Origin: Icerya purchasi
Taxonomy: Eukaryota; Arthropoda; Insecta; Hemiptera; Monophlebidae
Assembly (NCBI GenBank): GCA_039619475.1
Contig: CM077115.1
Location: 399,128,557-399,192,556 of the forward strand
Length of the DNA stretch: 64,000 bases
Direction of reading: 5' to 3'
Shown here: positions 47,962 to 58,520 of the stretch, one piece after another
Layout of the letters: every line of letters starts with the position of its first letter
Numbering within the stretch: the first letter of the stretch is position 1
Made by a program: the position numbers and the translations under genes
Notes under the pieces: generated by a model
Seen by the model: the letters and a program-made list of their open reading frames with translations, nothing else
Database searches by the model: none
Told to the model about the DNA's origin: nothing

Positions 47962-50010
47962 TTTTTTTTTCCTTTTTTTCCTACCTTGGACGCGCCAGCG
48001 GCCTTGACCCAACAACATGAAAAATTAAGAGTTAAAACTAAATAGCCAAGCGGTCAGAAATGGAAAAGACAAAGGACAGCAGCAATGGAATAACTGAAGG
48101 TAATGGGAAGGAAAGAATATAGGTAGCGTTAAAGGGAGTAGGAAGACCCAAAACTAGAAGTTGCGTGTAAAGAAAGGAGCGTTCGTTAGAGAGTGTAGAA
48201 CATTCGAATAGGATGTGATTTGAGTCACAAATACAAGAAGGCTTAGAAGCGTGAAGAGAGCAGAAAGGAGAAGGGGACAAAACGAATCGAAAGCGAGAAG
48301 AGGGAAGTAGAGAATGATTGATTCTAAGCCTAATTAAGGGAACAACAGTGGAACGACGACAGGTAGGAATAGATTGAATCCAAGGCAGGAAAAACCGGTT
48401 GAATAAGACGGAAGTATGAATAATGATTAGAGAATAAAGATGGATACATGTCAGACCAAAGTCTAGAATGATTAGAGCGTGACAGAGAAAGAATGTCTGA
48501 GGAAGGGAAAGAGTCGAGGAAAGGACCAATGCGGGCGGCTGAGCGAGCTAAAGAGTCAGCTGCGTCTTTGCCCTCAATATTGTAATGACTAGGGACCGAT
48601 AGAAGTGGATCGGAACGAGAACAAAGAGGAGACAAGAGATCGAATAGAGAGGATGATACCGTCAGAAGTATGAGAAGGAAGAGAGGAGATGGTTTGAAGA
48701 ACGCCTTTGGGATCAGAAACAATCAGGAATTTGTGAACTCCACTCGTAGAGGATATGAATTGAATTGCACGAAGAATTGAGATCGACTCGGCCGAGAAGA
48801 TAGAGCAGAAAGAAGGAAGTCTGAAAAACTCAGAGTGCAGAAACGTAGGAGACGTATACGCACCACCCACGCCCCCATCACTCTTGGAGCCATACGAGAA
48901 GATTAAGGCATGGGAAGGAAAAGAAGAGTTCAGCAGCTGAAGGAATTTGAAGTTGACTACATTGTGAGAGGAAGAATTAGCTCGGACTGGAAGGGAGGAG
49001 AAATTGATGGGGTGCCATATGCTGTTAAAATCGAAAGAAAAGTAAGGAAGACTGTTATAAGAGGAAACGTAGGGAGAAAAATTGGAAACGCGAGCAGCTA
49101 TATGCGATAAAATCGGAATTCCATGAGGCGCCAAGCGTCAGTAATTTTTGATATGAAGATAGGAAGGAATAATATTGGATGACAAAATGGGGAGGCGTTT
49201 TATTAAAAATCGACAACCGAGGAGTGAACGACGAATAGAAAGAGGTTGAGTGGAAGATTCAGATAGAATCGCAGGAATAGGAGAAGATCTTAAAGCGCCA
49301 ATGCATAGGCGAAGGTAGGAATTCTGAATTGCGTCAAGTTTCGAAAGGAGAGACTTGGAGGCATTGCCATAAATGAAGGAACAATAGTCGCCGAATAATC
49401 GATTTATATAGAATTAATAGAATGCACGGGTCTCCACCCTATCTGAGCGGAGATAAATATTTGAGGAGATTAAGTCTTTTGATCGAGGAATTATAGATAT
49501 AATTAATATGTTCATGAAATGTAAGGCGACTATTTAAGAAAAGACCTAGATAACATATGGAATTAACAGTGGGAATAGGTGTACCAGATACGCTGATGTT
49601 TATAAAAGCACGGTTAAAGGGGCGGAGAGCAAAAATTATACAGGAAGACTTGGAAGGGGAAAGAGAGAGGTGGAGAGTAGATAGAGCATTGCTAAGATGG
49701 GACAATGAATGATTTAACTCGTTGGTGGCAGAGGACAGATCATCTGAGGTGGAATAAACTAAAATGTCATCAGCAAAAAGGAGAGAGAAAGAGGGAATAG
49801 GAAGCGAAACAATATCGAAGGAGTTAATATTAAAAAGAGTGGGGCTAAGGTAGGAACCCTGAGGAAGCCCACGATAGACGCATCTGGAGGTGGAAAGAGA
49901 AGGAGAAGATAGATAAAGAGTTCTACGTTGAAAGAGGTTGAGTATAAGTAACCGATGGTTGGGCAGGGTAAAGGGGGGATCGCTAGAACGCGAACGAAGA
50001 GCGTAACGAT
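47962..50010 (-). pseudogene. I-like LINE: RT C-terminus, RNase H and C-terminal knuckle
   Basis: The best preserved copy of the RNase H family. Minus-strand order: VYRGLPQGS (49880-49853) and LFADDILVYST (49782-49750), the RT catalytic core; then LHLSLSPSKSSCIIF and ICYLGLFLNSRLTFHEHI (49.68-49.52 kb), the thumb. The RNase H domain lies within 49134-48589: LIFSYGSKSDGGVGGA, where the canonical TDGSK has lost its aspartate to tyrosine, then FSAES and LIVSDPKGVLQ. Next come EGKDAADSLARSAARIG and INHSLLPSSRFRF, and the C-terminal DSNHILFECSTL block (48.24-48.18 kb), ending SISDRLAI at 48038. The 3' tail is A-rich at 47962-47980. Frameshifts separate RT, RNase H and C-terminus; the endonuclease is absent. 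It is 5'-truncated inside the Helitron remnant. Confidence 0.85.
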
Positions 50011-50280
50011 CATTATTATTATTATTATCATGTTATCGCCTGTGCTGTCACTTCACGGCTCAGTGAGAAGGATATGATTCTCTATCTCTCTCCTCCTATA
50101 AGTAATAAGTGAAATTGTGCGGATTGGGAGGGGTCTACCTGGTCCAATTGAGAATCTAAGCCATACATGGGTCCTCTTAAACACTCACAGAAAATTTCAT
50201 CGAAATTGGTTAAGCCGTTTAGGAGAAGTTCAGTCAAAAACACACGTGTCCTACAATTCTGTACATAAAGATAAAATAAT

Positions 50281-51944
50281 TCTACTATAATTTGAGAATA
50301 TTTATGCGTGTATAGATTGTGTAATAAGGAGCTGAGAACAATTACTATTAAATTAATTAATTCGCACACAAAAACAAACTTTATATTAGCACAATGCACA
50401 CTATCATAACCGAGCACTTATGCGTCAGATGTACAATTAAAACGCATAAAAATAAAAAAGTAAAGATGAATTATATTTACATGAAAGTGTCTTATACTAT
50501 CGTTCGCGGTACAAACAATCACATACCGTCACCAACTTACTCTGAACGAGCAACACACGAGTCTTTGCCGAATATAGTCCGACAAAAGAAGAAATCCTAA
50601 TCAACATATTCGATACACGCTGATCGGCTTGTGTAGGATTGCTCTGCCTTCAATTCCAGCAATATTACCCTCTATCATTTTAGATAACACGCGCTTTCTC
50701 AGCTCTAGCTCCTTCGAATTAACGTTTTCATTCTTATTACTACTGGAAGATCATTGCTCTGAGCGGTGATCGTACATCCATTTACTCTTCTTAACTTTCA
50801 CCACGAAACGTGTTAATAGTGTCTTTCTTATTCTTTTAATTTTTAAGTAAAACATTTTCCGTTTTTGCGCCTATTTATTTCTCCCTCCTATCTACTTTAT
50901 ACCTTTCCATTCTCCTCAATGGAGCCTACGCACAAAACGCTGTAACGATATATAGTGTTCTAGCCACATCAGAAATGCCAACCCATCGTTTTAGTTTAGT
51001 TATTTATCCCTACCGGGGATGGTGCCAATTGTAAAAATATAGTTTTAATTTACATCGCCACCGGGAATACCAATTGCAACGATATGCTCGTTATTTATTA
51101 TCATGTCCCCAAGGGGGTCCGGCCACGGTTTCAAATTTACCGTGGACATATCAAATTTTTATTTATTTATAAAGATTAGCAATTGCGTTTTTAAATTTTA
51201 TATTAACCTGCAGGAATTTTTCCAGATCGGCCGGCTGCTGAGAATATATAATCAGATAAAAGACAAAACAATATAAATGGTAGAAATAAAAGATCAAATT
51301 CTACCTCTGTCTAATTCGTTCCGCTGGTGCTACGGCCGCTGAAGTTCCGACCGAACACGGTGACTTAGTCGATAATCTGAAATTCGTTTTTGAAATTTAT
51401 CAACTCGCTTTCGGTAACGTCGTTCAATAACTAGCAGTACTAGCAGGACTCCGATCGAAGACTTCTTTCTTTTCTTCTATCGTCAGTCGACCATTGCCGA
51501 GACGATGGAAAAAAGTTAATCCGGGGACAGTCGCCCCCGTTCTTTCTGTTTTGTCTGGCCGATATATTCGCTCAGCTTCCATGCGCACGATAAGACATAT
51601 TCACCTACCACCGACAATAGTTTTCTCTCTAGCCACGTTTTTCGCTATTATTTGACTTATTACTATTTTCCCCCTTTTACACATGTCAAGTATACATCAC
51701 AACGGACTGGTCTCTATTTCGTTTCTTGAACATTTCAGCTGGTTTTCTACGTTCTATTGTTTTCGCTCTCACTATACCTTCTCCTTCTCATATCTCCCAT
51801 TATTTCTAATAGTAGCGATGGAACCTTATATGTTTGATGAAATGAGGAATGCGACGCCTTTCTTTCAACTGAAGCCACTACGAATCACGCCTGCTCATGT
51901 TCCGATAAATTATACTATCTTTTTTTCCCCTTAATTTCCCTCCT
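50281..51944. other. No gene recognised
   Basis: A small hairpin (CCACGGT tttcaaattt ACCGTGG, 51124-51147) follows two imperfect copies of an accggg...ccaattg phrase (51013-51080). The open frame at 51683-51934 has no motif. Confidence 0.45.
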
Positions 51945-53060
51945 AGCAATAAAGAAATTGAGTAACAAAAAGGCACCAGGGTACGATCTCATAGCGGGAC
52001 GTATTCTGAAACAGTTATCAAGGAAAGTGTTAGTAATGTTAACTTATATTTACAATGCAATTTTACGGCTTTAATATGTTCCTATATTGTGGAAATTCGC
52101 CGATGTTATGATGATTTTAAAACCAGATAAACCTCCTCAAAGTGCCTCTTCTTATCGGCCAATTTCACTTTTATCAATTCTGGCCAAAGTTTTCGAAAAA
52201 CTCTTAAAAAAAAAAGAGAATACAAAAGTTCATAGACAAGAAAGAAATAATACCAAATCATCAATTTGGCTTCCGAATTAGGCGCTCAACAGTACAACAA
52301 GTGCACCGTCTGGTTAACAAAATTGGAGAAACATTTGAAAAAAAAAGAGTTACTTCGGCCGTCTTCCTTAATGTACAACAGGCATTTGATAAAGTATGGC
52401 ATCCGGGAATACTTTACAAATGCAAAAAAGTACTACCAATTCAGTATTACAATATTTTGAAATCCTACATACAAGACAGATATTGTTCCGAGTTGTAGTA
52501 AATGGAACAGAATCATCCATATATAAAATTGAGGCAGGTGCTCTTGTATTTATTGTTTACTTATGATATGCCAGAGACAGATGACACACTACTAGCAACA
52601 TTCGCTGACGACCTGGCAATTATGGCAACGCACGAGAACTCAGAAAAGTCCACAGAAAATTTACAAAATGCGCTAAATAAAATTACTGATTGGCTGAATA
52701 AATGGAAAATAGTAATAAATGAAAATAAAAGTAACCACATGGACCGCATTCCCAATTACATATTTCAAGTAAAATATTACTATACCACATGGTATTAAAA
52801 CCGATATGGTTGTACGCAGCTGAATTATGGGGATGCGCTTCTAAAAGTATAGTGTGGATGATCCAATGATTAGGAGCACCATGGTATGTGTCCAACTAAA
52901 CACTACATCAAGATTTACAAGTGAAATATGTTACTGAAGAAATAAAGCTGGCGGTTAAAAATCACTCGTCGAGGTTGAAATGAAAATGCTCTTGAAGCGA
53001 ATTTACTACAACGACCAGCCCAAGTTGCAACAGGTTGAAAAGAAAGAATATTATTGACCT
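51945..53060 (+). pseudogene. Decayed Jockey-type LINE RT
   Basis: Plus-strand blocks: IKKLSNKKAPGYDLIAGRIL (from 51947), SASSYRPISLLSILAKVFEK (about 52142-52201), HQFGFRIRRSTVQQVHRLVN after a frame change, and VFLNVQQAFDKVWHPGIL (52364-52415), with N where the catalytic D is usual. Then LKSYIQDRY, IEAG at 52528, and TFADDLAIMAT (52597-52627). About ten codons that normally carry VPQGSVLGPL are missing between IEAG and LLYLLFTYDM. A second deletion joins the thumb (NENKSNH) to KPIWLYAAELWGCASKS further on (52800-52850). LHQDLQVKYVTEEIK near 52909 is the conserved C-terminus. The 3' half belongs to the duplicated segment. Confidence 0.85.
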
Positions 53061-53189
53061 AGCGTGATTATTCGATAAATAAATTCGGGACCGGCTGATG
53101 ATCTTGAAATTCACGATCTTATTCCATTAAAATCTAGTAAATGACTATATAGTCAGTTCTAAATGTGAAGAAAAAAAAAAAAAAAAAAA

Positions 53190-53780
53190 AATTTCCCTTC
53201 TCACTTGTTTAATATTAACGAGAACTAACGCCTGTCTGCACTAACGCCGTCTTTTCATCGGGCACACAAACTTCACTTATAGTGGCCACGTTTTGTTTAG
53301 ACCCTCTCCTCCCCCATGCTTTAATGTTTCAACACTTCTGTAGCTTTTTCTCCCGTCAAATCTTTCTCAGAAGTTTAACTTAGAAATATTTTACAATTTC
53401 CGTTATTGGTGCTATTAACGTTTTTAATCATACTCTTCTTCCGTCCTCACGTTTCCGTTTTTATCTCGCACTATCCCCCAGTTGCCTTCTTCATCCTGAG
53501 GACGAAGCCGTTTGCAATCCTGACCATATCTTCTTTGAATGTCCATCCTTCGTTAATGTAATCTACTTCTTTGTACTCCGATCTGCAGTCACTTATAAGC
53601 TCCTCAATCCTTATTGCACTTCGTATATCTTTTATCGTTTCCGTCGATCTCCGTTATTCCGATCCTCATAGCTCTTTTATTCTATCAATATCTAATCGAA
53701 TCTACTTCTAACTGATTCTTTTTCCTCGTGTCGTTTCTGGGCGAAGATCCATTGCTGGCATGTCCAAAGGGGGGGATAAA
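53190..53780 (+). pseudogene. RNase H LINE C-terminal fragment
   Basis: LHPEDEAVCNPDHIFFECPS (53493-53552) is the C-x-H-x-C block of the family. The 3' UTR ends tttctgggcgaagatccatt (53737-53756), a diverged form of the family tail (tttctgggtgaaggtcctcg), and stops at ggggggg. Upstream sequence from about 53190 probably belongs to the same insertion. Non-functional. Confidence 0.65.
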
Positions 53781-54137
53781 CAAAAAAAACCTAAAAATAT
53801 AAGTTATATTCTTTAGTTTGTTCCCGAAGGGCTAGCTTTAAGCGCAAAGACAGTCTGGACTGATTGAAAAAATATAAAATTTAATTTTTTGAGCTCTTAG
53901 TTTGAGAAGCCTGTGGAGCTAAAAAAAAAAAAAAAAGAAAACCGAAATACACATTCCTCCGAGTTCGGGCAATTTTGTATCGAAGCCGCTTCTGGCATAA
54001 AATTTTGAAAATCCATCGTTTATCGAATATTTTAAAAGGCACGCAAATGGTAAAATGTTTTTCCAAAAAACAAAAAAAAACCTAACATTAATAATTTATG
54101 ACAAAAATAAATTTTAGCGCTTAACACAATTTTTATA
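53781..54137. other. No feature seen
   Basis: AT-rich, with a 16-base A-run at about 53921-53936. Part of the duplicated segment. Confidence 0.5.
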
Positions 54138-54340
54138 TCCCCGACGCGTCGGCTCTATATTCCCACTTGCTTGGGCTGGGGCTTCCTGCTCCTTTTTGTG
54201 CTCGTTATATCCTGTCTTTTCCTTCTACACTTATTATCCTCTGCATTGTTTCCTTCTTATTAGCGATAGCTGATCGTCTCACTGTATAACTTTCGTTTTC
54301 CCTTAATTGTTTCTGGGTGAAGGTCCTCGGTTGACGAGCC

Positions 54341-54371
<31 letters not shown>

Positions 54372-54382
54372 CCCCGACGCGT
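54138..54382 (+). mobile_element. 5'-truncated RNase H LINE insertion with 12-bp target-site duplication
   Basis: tccccgacgcgt occurs at 54138-54149 and again at 54371-54382. Between them lies a 221-bp insertion. Its first part codes for the last codons of the family protein (LYSHLLGLGLPAPF ... AIADRLTV and stop, compare LYTQLLVLGLPTPF ... SISDRLAI at 48.1 kb). The 3' UTR is ttctgggtgaaggtcctcgg followed by ttgacgagcccaattt and 24 A. Target duplication, 5' truncation and poly-A tail are the signature of target-primed reverse transcription. This copy fixes the exact 3' end of the family. Confidence 0.93.
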
Positions 54383-55284
54383 TTCGAAGCAAACACTTCA
54401 TGTTCACGGGAGTTATAAATACAGTGATAACATTAATAATTTCGATATTCATTTCGTTTATTCATTTCCAGTTTTTCGTGAAGAAGACACTGAAACAAGA
54501 AAATACATGGATCCACTCTATTTCAAAATTCCTCGATTGCTTAATGATTTACAACCCCACGCGGCTAATTTATTCTAAGCACCGAAAAATGCAAACTTTT
54601 TGACGGTAAAAAGATATACTTGTTCATTCATTCCTGCTTTTCGTACGCTAAACCTTAAAGACAACCTTAAGTGCAAGCGAGTACTAAAATTTGAAAAATT
54701 TCTAAAAAAATTATTAAGAACGTAGAGTAATTTTCACCAGAACTGTGGATTATTAACATTTGTCTTTAAAAGTGTTTAATTATTTAATTTTTTTTTTTTT
54801 TTTCGTTAATAACATTTTTTGTCGTATTCAATAATTAGATACGTCAAAAATTAAATAAAGGAGATTTTTAAAATTTTCTAAAAATAGTACCCATTGCGGG
54901 ACATTCAGCCTTTAATACTCATCAACGGGATACTGTGAATTTAAAAAAAAAGGTGTAGTTTTCGGTTCACGATATAATTCGCCGAAGATACTTGCTTCGC
55001 GACAAGTCCAAGCAGGGCTTTAACCAGCAGCGTACATTTCATGTAATTTTCTAATAAAAAACGAGTACAAGAAAACAACAAAAGAAAAATGTGGAAACGA
55101 CTTATAATGTTTCGTTCTTTAAACTCGAGTAACTCTATTTGGCATACTTTTCCTGCGTCAAGCAGTTGTAATCTGTCGATTACATGATACATATAAACAA
55201 ATCTCGTAGATCGCGGGGAGAGTGAATATGTGTATGTCGAACAGCATTTCATTTTTATATACACATATACATGTATATATATAT
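54383..55284. other. No gene recognised
   Basis: Part of the duplicated segment. T-run at about 54787-54802; a TA microsatellite at about 55274-55292 borders the next element. Confidence 0.5.
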
Positions 55285-55676
55285 ATATATATAAAACTCG
55301 GACACTTTGGCCTCGCAAGGGGCTGTGCCCCTTGACCCCTCTTGCTTTCATTTCTGTCTCTTTTTCTTCTATACTTTGTATAAAATGATCAAAATTTACA
55401 ACGTAATTCTTACTGGCATCAACACACAGAAAAAATAACATAACCACAAAAATCCTATTCTAACATTTAACTTCCGTTATACATATAAAATTAAGACATA
55501 TTTTCGTTACATTTTTCGTTACGTATTTCATTACATAAAATTGTGACATTTTTTAAATAACAATAACAAAAATCCTACAAAATATAACAAACGTTACATA
55601 AAATTGAGACATTTTTCTGGGACATTTTTTTTGGGACATTTTTTCGAATGGAGGGTAGCCTAAGAATTACGTTGTA

Positions 55677-55682
<6 letters not shown>
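55285..55682 (-). mobile_element. Short non-autonomous LINE-derived element, copy C
   Basis: The minus strand begins TTAATTACAACGTAATTC near 55681 and ends at the tail hairpin CAAGGGGC-ACA-GCCCCTTG (perfect 8-bp stem, plus strand 55314-55332), then GCGAGGCCAAAGTGTCCGAG and (TA)n. It is flanked on both sides by TA microsatellites. The 17-bp phrase ttacaacgtaattctta (55396-55412) recurs perfectly inverted at 55661-55677. The middle has two or three repeats of a ttacataaaattgxgacatt phrase. The open frame crossing it (54941-55447, minus) is fortuitous. Confidence 0.7.
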
Positions 55683-55711
<29 letters not shown>

Positions 55712-55713
<2 letters not shown>

Positions 55714-56252
55714 ATTTGCAGGTGACCTATCGATTTACACACGCGAGGAAATAACATTACACAGATAGAAGAAAAATTACAAAATATCATAACGAAAATT
55801 AAAAAGGCATTACTAAGAATATATAATTTTCCACCCGGAAAAACACGTGTAATAAATTTCACCAGGAGAGAGTAGGCGATATCAAGCTGAAACATTTATA
55901 ACTAATAAAAATAAAACGACTGTTTTCGAACACCCATATTCGACAAAAAATTAAGCCTAAAAGCTCCACATGGAAAATACGAAACTGAAAGACATAAAAG
56001 CTCGTTAATCTACTAAAAATGCTACTAAGTCGTGTGTATCTGACAGAAGCAGGCTATTACGACTGTAACTTGCATATCAGATCAACAATGGACTACGGTT
56101 CGATTGCATACACCACAGCGGCGGAAAGTACACTTAAGAAGCTAAATGCAGTTCAAAATGATAAGCAGCGGGGGGTGGCGTTCTGTACGAGTCCAGTTAT
56201 AAGTTTGCATGCAGAACATGATGCCACTAAAACACTGGCGATATTAGAGTAG
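55712..56252 (+). pseudogene. Decayed Jockey/R1-type LINE RT fragment
   Basis: It starts directly after the TA run. RFAGDLSIYTREE (55713-55751) is the catalytic box with the first D of FADD changed to G. A frameshift follows, then IEEKLQNIITKIKKALLRI and GKTRVINFTRRE (to 55872), the thumb. At 56019-56252 comes RSTMDYGSIAYTTAAESTLK and KLNAVQN, a conserved post-RT segment, then TSPVISLHAEHDA. All are fragments of one reading broken by frameshifts and stops. Everything upstream of the catalytic box is missing. Confidence 0.75.
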
Positions 56253-57250
56253 TCATTAAACCAGGCGACTGGCAGTTCCGCTAATCCGAACCCCAATTCC
56301 TGTCCCGGAGGCGAAAATTCACCCCAGACCGGTAATCCGAACACAAAAGTCACCCCAATTCATGTCCAGGCGGTCAAAATTCACCCAAGTTTCCCCCGAT
56401 TCCTCCGAGTTTCCCCCGGACGGTTCCCGTGCATATCCGCTAATCCGAACGTCCAAACAGTGTCCCGAGGTCAATAAACTGTCCAAAGTGTTATTCGGGG
56501 GCGCAAGTAACCACAATTAGTGTCCAGGTGCTGAAAGTTCCCCCAAGTTCCCCAAATTTCTCCGAAATTCCTCCGTACGTGTCCCGCTCGTTTCCGATAA
56601 ACCGATCCGATTATTAATTAACATAAGTATATTAATTAATGTCCGAAAGTAACCCAAGTCCCCGCTGACCCCACCCGCCCACTGCGTTACCGCAATTTTT
56701 TTTTTCAAAATTCAGGACCTAAGTAAGAAAATTCCAAAATGTAACCCAAGTATATTATTTAATGTCTAAATCTAACCCAATACCCCCCCTTCGCTCCTCA
56801 CACACGTATATTTCGTTCTCGCGCACGCTCCGGTCACCGTCGCGAAAGCGCACGCGCCGATCCCACGCATATTCCGATCTCCGCCGCGATATCCCCACGC
56901 ACACACGCGCTCCCTTTCCGATACTGCGTTTATTTCTTTAATATTTCAAAGTCTAAGTATACATAATATAAAATTAGCCGAAGCATAATTTTTTATTTTC
57001 CTGATTCCACGATCTTACTGCCATATTCCAAGACGCACGTCCCGATCCCACACATATATCTAACACAGCGTTATTCTCTGCGAAAACGCACGCGCTGATC
57101 CCCCGCATATATCTATCATAACGCTCTCCGCCGCGAAAGCGCACGCACCGTTCCCCCGCACGCGCCGACCGTTTACACTATCGCGATTATTTTTTTAATA
57201 ATTATTTTTTTCACATAATAACCCAATCCCTGCTCTGTTGTCTAAACCTA
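56253..57250. repeat. Degenerate C-rich repeat block
   Basis: Phrases recur loosely: gctaatccgaac (56279, 56438) and taatccgaaca, ccccaattcctgtccc / ccccaattcatgtcc / accacaattagtgtcc, and gcgaaaattcacccc / ggtcaaaattcaccca. Further on, cgcgaaagcgcacgc returns at about 56843 and 57133, with a related gcgaaaacgcacgcgctg near 57079, alongside gatcccacgcatat. Strongly C-over-G biased and CpG-rich in 56.8-57.2 kb. No coding frame. It looks like decayed satellite or minisatellite DNA. Confidence 0.6.
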
Positions 57251-57464
57251 ACCGGTTATCCAAAACATTTACAAATTAACAAATCAATTATTTCTATAGT
57301 CTAAAATAGCCTTAGTCTCCTTTACCCCTTCCACCCTCTTTTCCGATCGATTTCGTTGTTTTAATATCGAATATATCGCATTCTATTTACTTTTACTACG
57401 ACCATTAAACCCTCGATCGACGCTCCCGACGCCTCCGTCATTTCATATTGAGAGGTAAGTATTT

Positions 57465-58520
57465 TTTTATGTGACCGCTATGAATGCACACCGTCCCTTC
57501 TCGCACACCTATCTGCTGTCGTTAGTTCTCATATCGTTCATAATAACTTTTATTCAACTCCAAGTATTATGGAATTATTCCAATTATATATTTTCTTCAC
57601 TTCCGATCATTTCTTCTGACCGTTCATAATATTTTTATTTTCCTCCGGTTCTAAAAATAAATCCTACAATGTCTTCAACGCGATGAATGCGCACACATCT
57701 TCTGCAGTTAGTTTCCATATCGATCTTAATAATTTTTCGAGCCTAAATATTATAGAAATAGCCGAAGTACATTTTTTTCGTTTCCGATCGTTCTTCCGAC
57801 CGTTCATAATATTTTTATTTTCCTCCGGTTCTAAAAATAAATCCTACAATATCTTCACCGCTATGAATGAACACCGCCCATTCCCACACACTCATCTGCT
57901 GTCGTTAGTCCCCACATCGTTCATAATAATTTTTTCGAGTCTAACTATTATGGAATTATCCTAATTATATTTTTTTGCTTCCGATCTTTCCTTCCGACGG
58001 TGTATTATTTTTATTTTTCTCCGATTCTAAAAATAAATCCTATAATGTCTTCACTGATATGAAGGCTTACACATCCTCTGCAGTTAGTCTACATATCGTT
58101 CATAATATCCTTTATTCAACTCCAAGTATTATGGAATTATTCCAATTATATTTTTCACGTTTCCGATCATTTCTCCCGACAGTACATTATTTTTATTTTT
58201 CTCATAATCTAAAAATAAATCCTTCGATACCTTTACTGTATGAATACATACACATCCTCTGCAATTAGTTTCCATATCGTTCATAATAGTTTTTTTTCAA
58301 CTCAAAGTATTATGGAATTAACCTAAGTATATTTACTTCACTTACGTTAAATTCTTCCGTCCGTTAATAATTTTATATTTTTTTCTCAGATTCTAAAAAT
58401 AAATTCGTCGATGTCTTCACTGCTATGAATGCGCACACATCTTCTGTCGTTAATCCTCATATCGCTCATAATAATTTTTTCATGTCTATGTATTATGGAA
58501 TTACTCTAAAATATTTTTTT
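57465..58520 (+). repeat. ~185-bp tandem repeat array, about six diverged units
   Basis: The landmark ctaaaaataa recurs at 57651, 57831, 58027, 58209 and 58393 (steps 180, 196, 182, 184). Each unit also carries a g-c-a-c-a-c-a-type block, a catatcgttcataat phrase, a tattatggaatta phrase and a ttccgatc phrase in the same order. Units differ by many substitutions, so the array is old. Short open frames across it are by-products. Confidence 0.9.

Larger units (their letters stand above)
46750..50280 (-). mobile_element. Helitron remnant, interrupted by a nested LINE
   Basis: The minus-strand 3' end reads GCCGGGTCAGCTCG followed by T at 46750. Insect Helitrons commonly end in a very similar sequence closing with CTAG-T, so CTCG looks like one mutation. 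The minus-strand 5' region near 50275-50195 reads ACTGAACTTCTCCTAAACGG and then cttaaccaatttcgatgaa, a phrase common at Helitron 5' ends in arthropods (from my memory of such repeats, not searched). A helicase C-terminus lies at 47101-47157. The RNase H LINE at 47962-50010 sits inside. The remaining Helitron sequence is only about 1.5 kb, so most of Rep/helicase is lost. Confidence 0.55.
52419..55291 (+). repeat. Copy 1 of a duplicated segment of at least 2.87 kb
   Basis: The same sequence returns at 61128-64000 with a constant offset of 8709 bp. Wherever I compared, the two are identical, including the 21-base A-run (53171-53191 and 61880-61900) and the 24-base A-run. The left border is inside a Jockey RT fragment (from aatgcaaaaaagtactacc). 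Copy 1 continues past 55291 into the short element; copy 2 is cut by the window end. Confidence 0.95.

Noticed and set aside
54941..55447. 168-codon minus-strand open frame
   Set aside because: It crosses the duplicated segment, a TA microsatellite and the short non-autonomous element; the reading is a by-product of the repeat tail.
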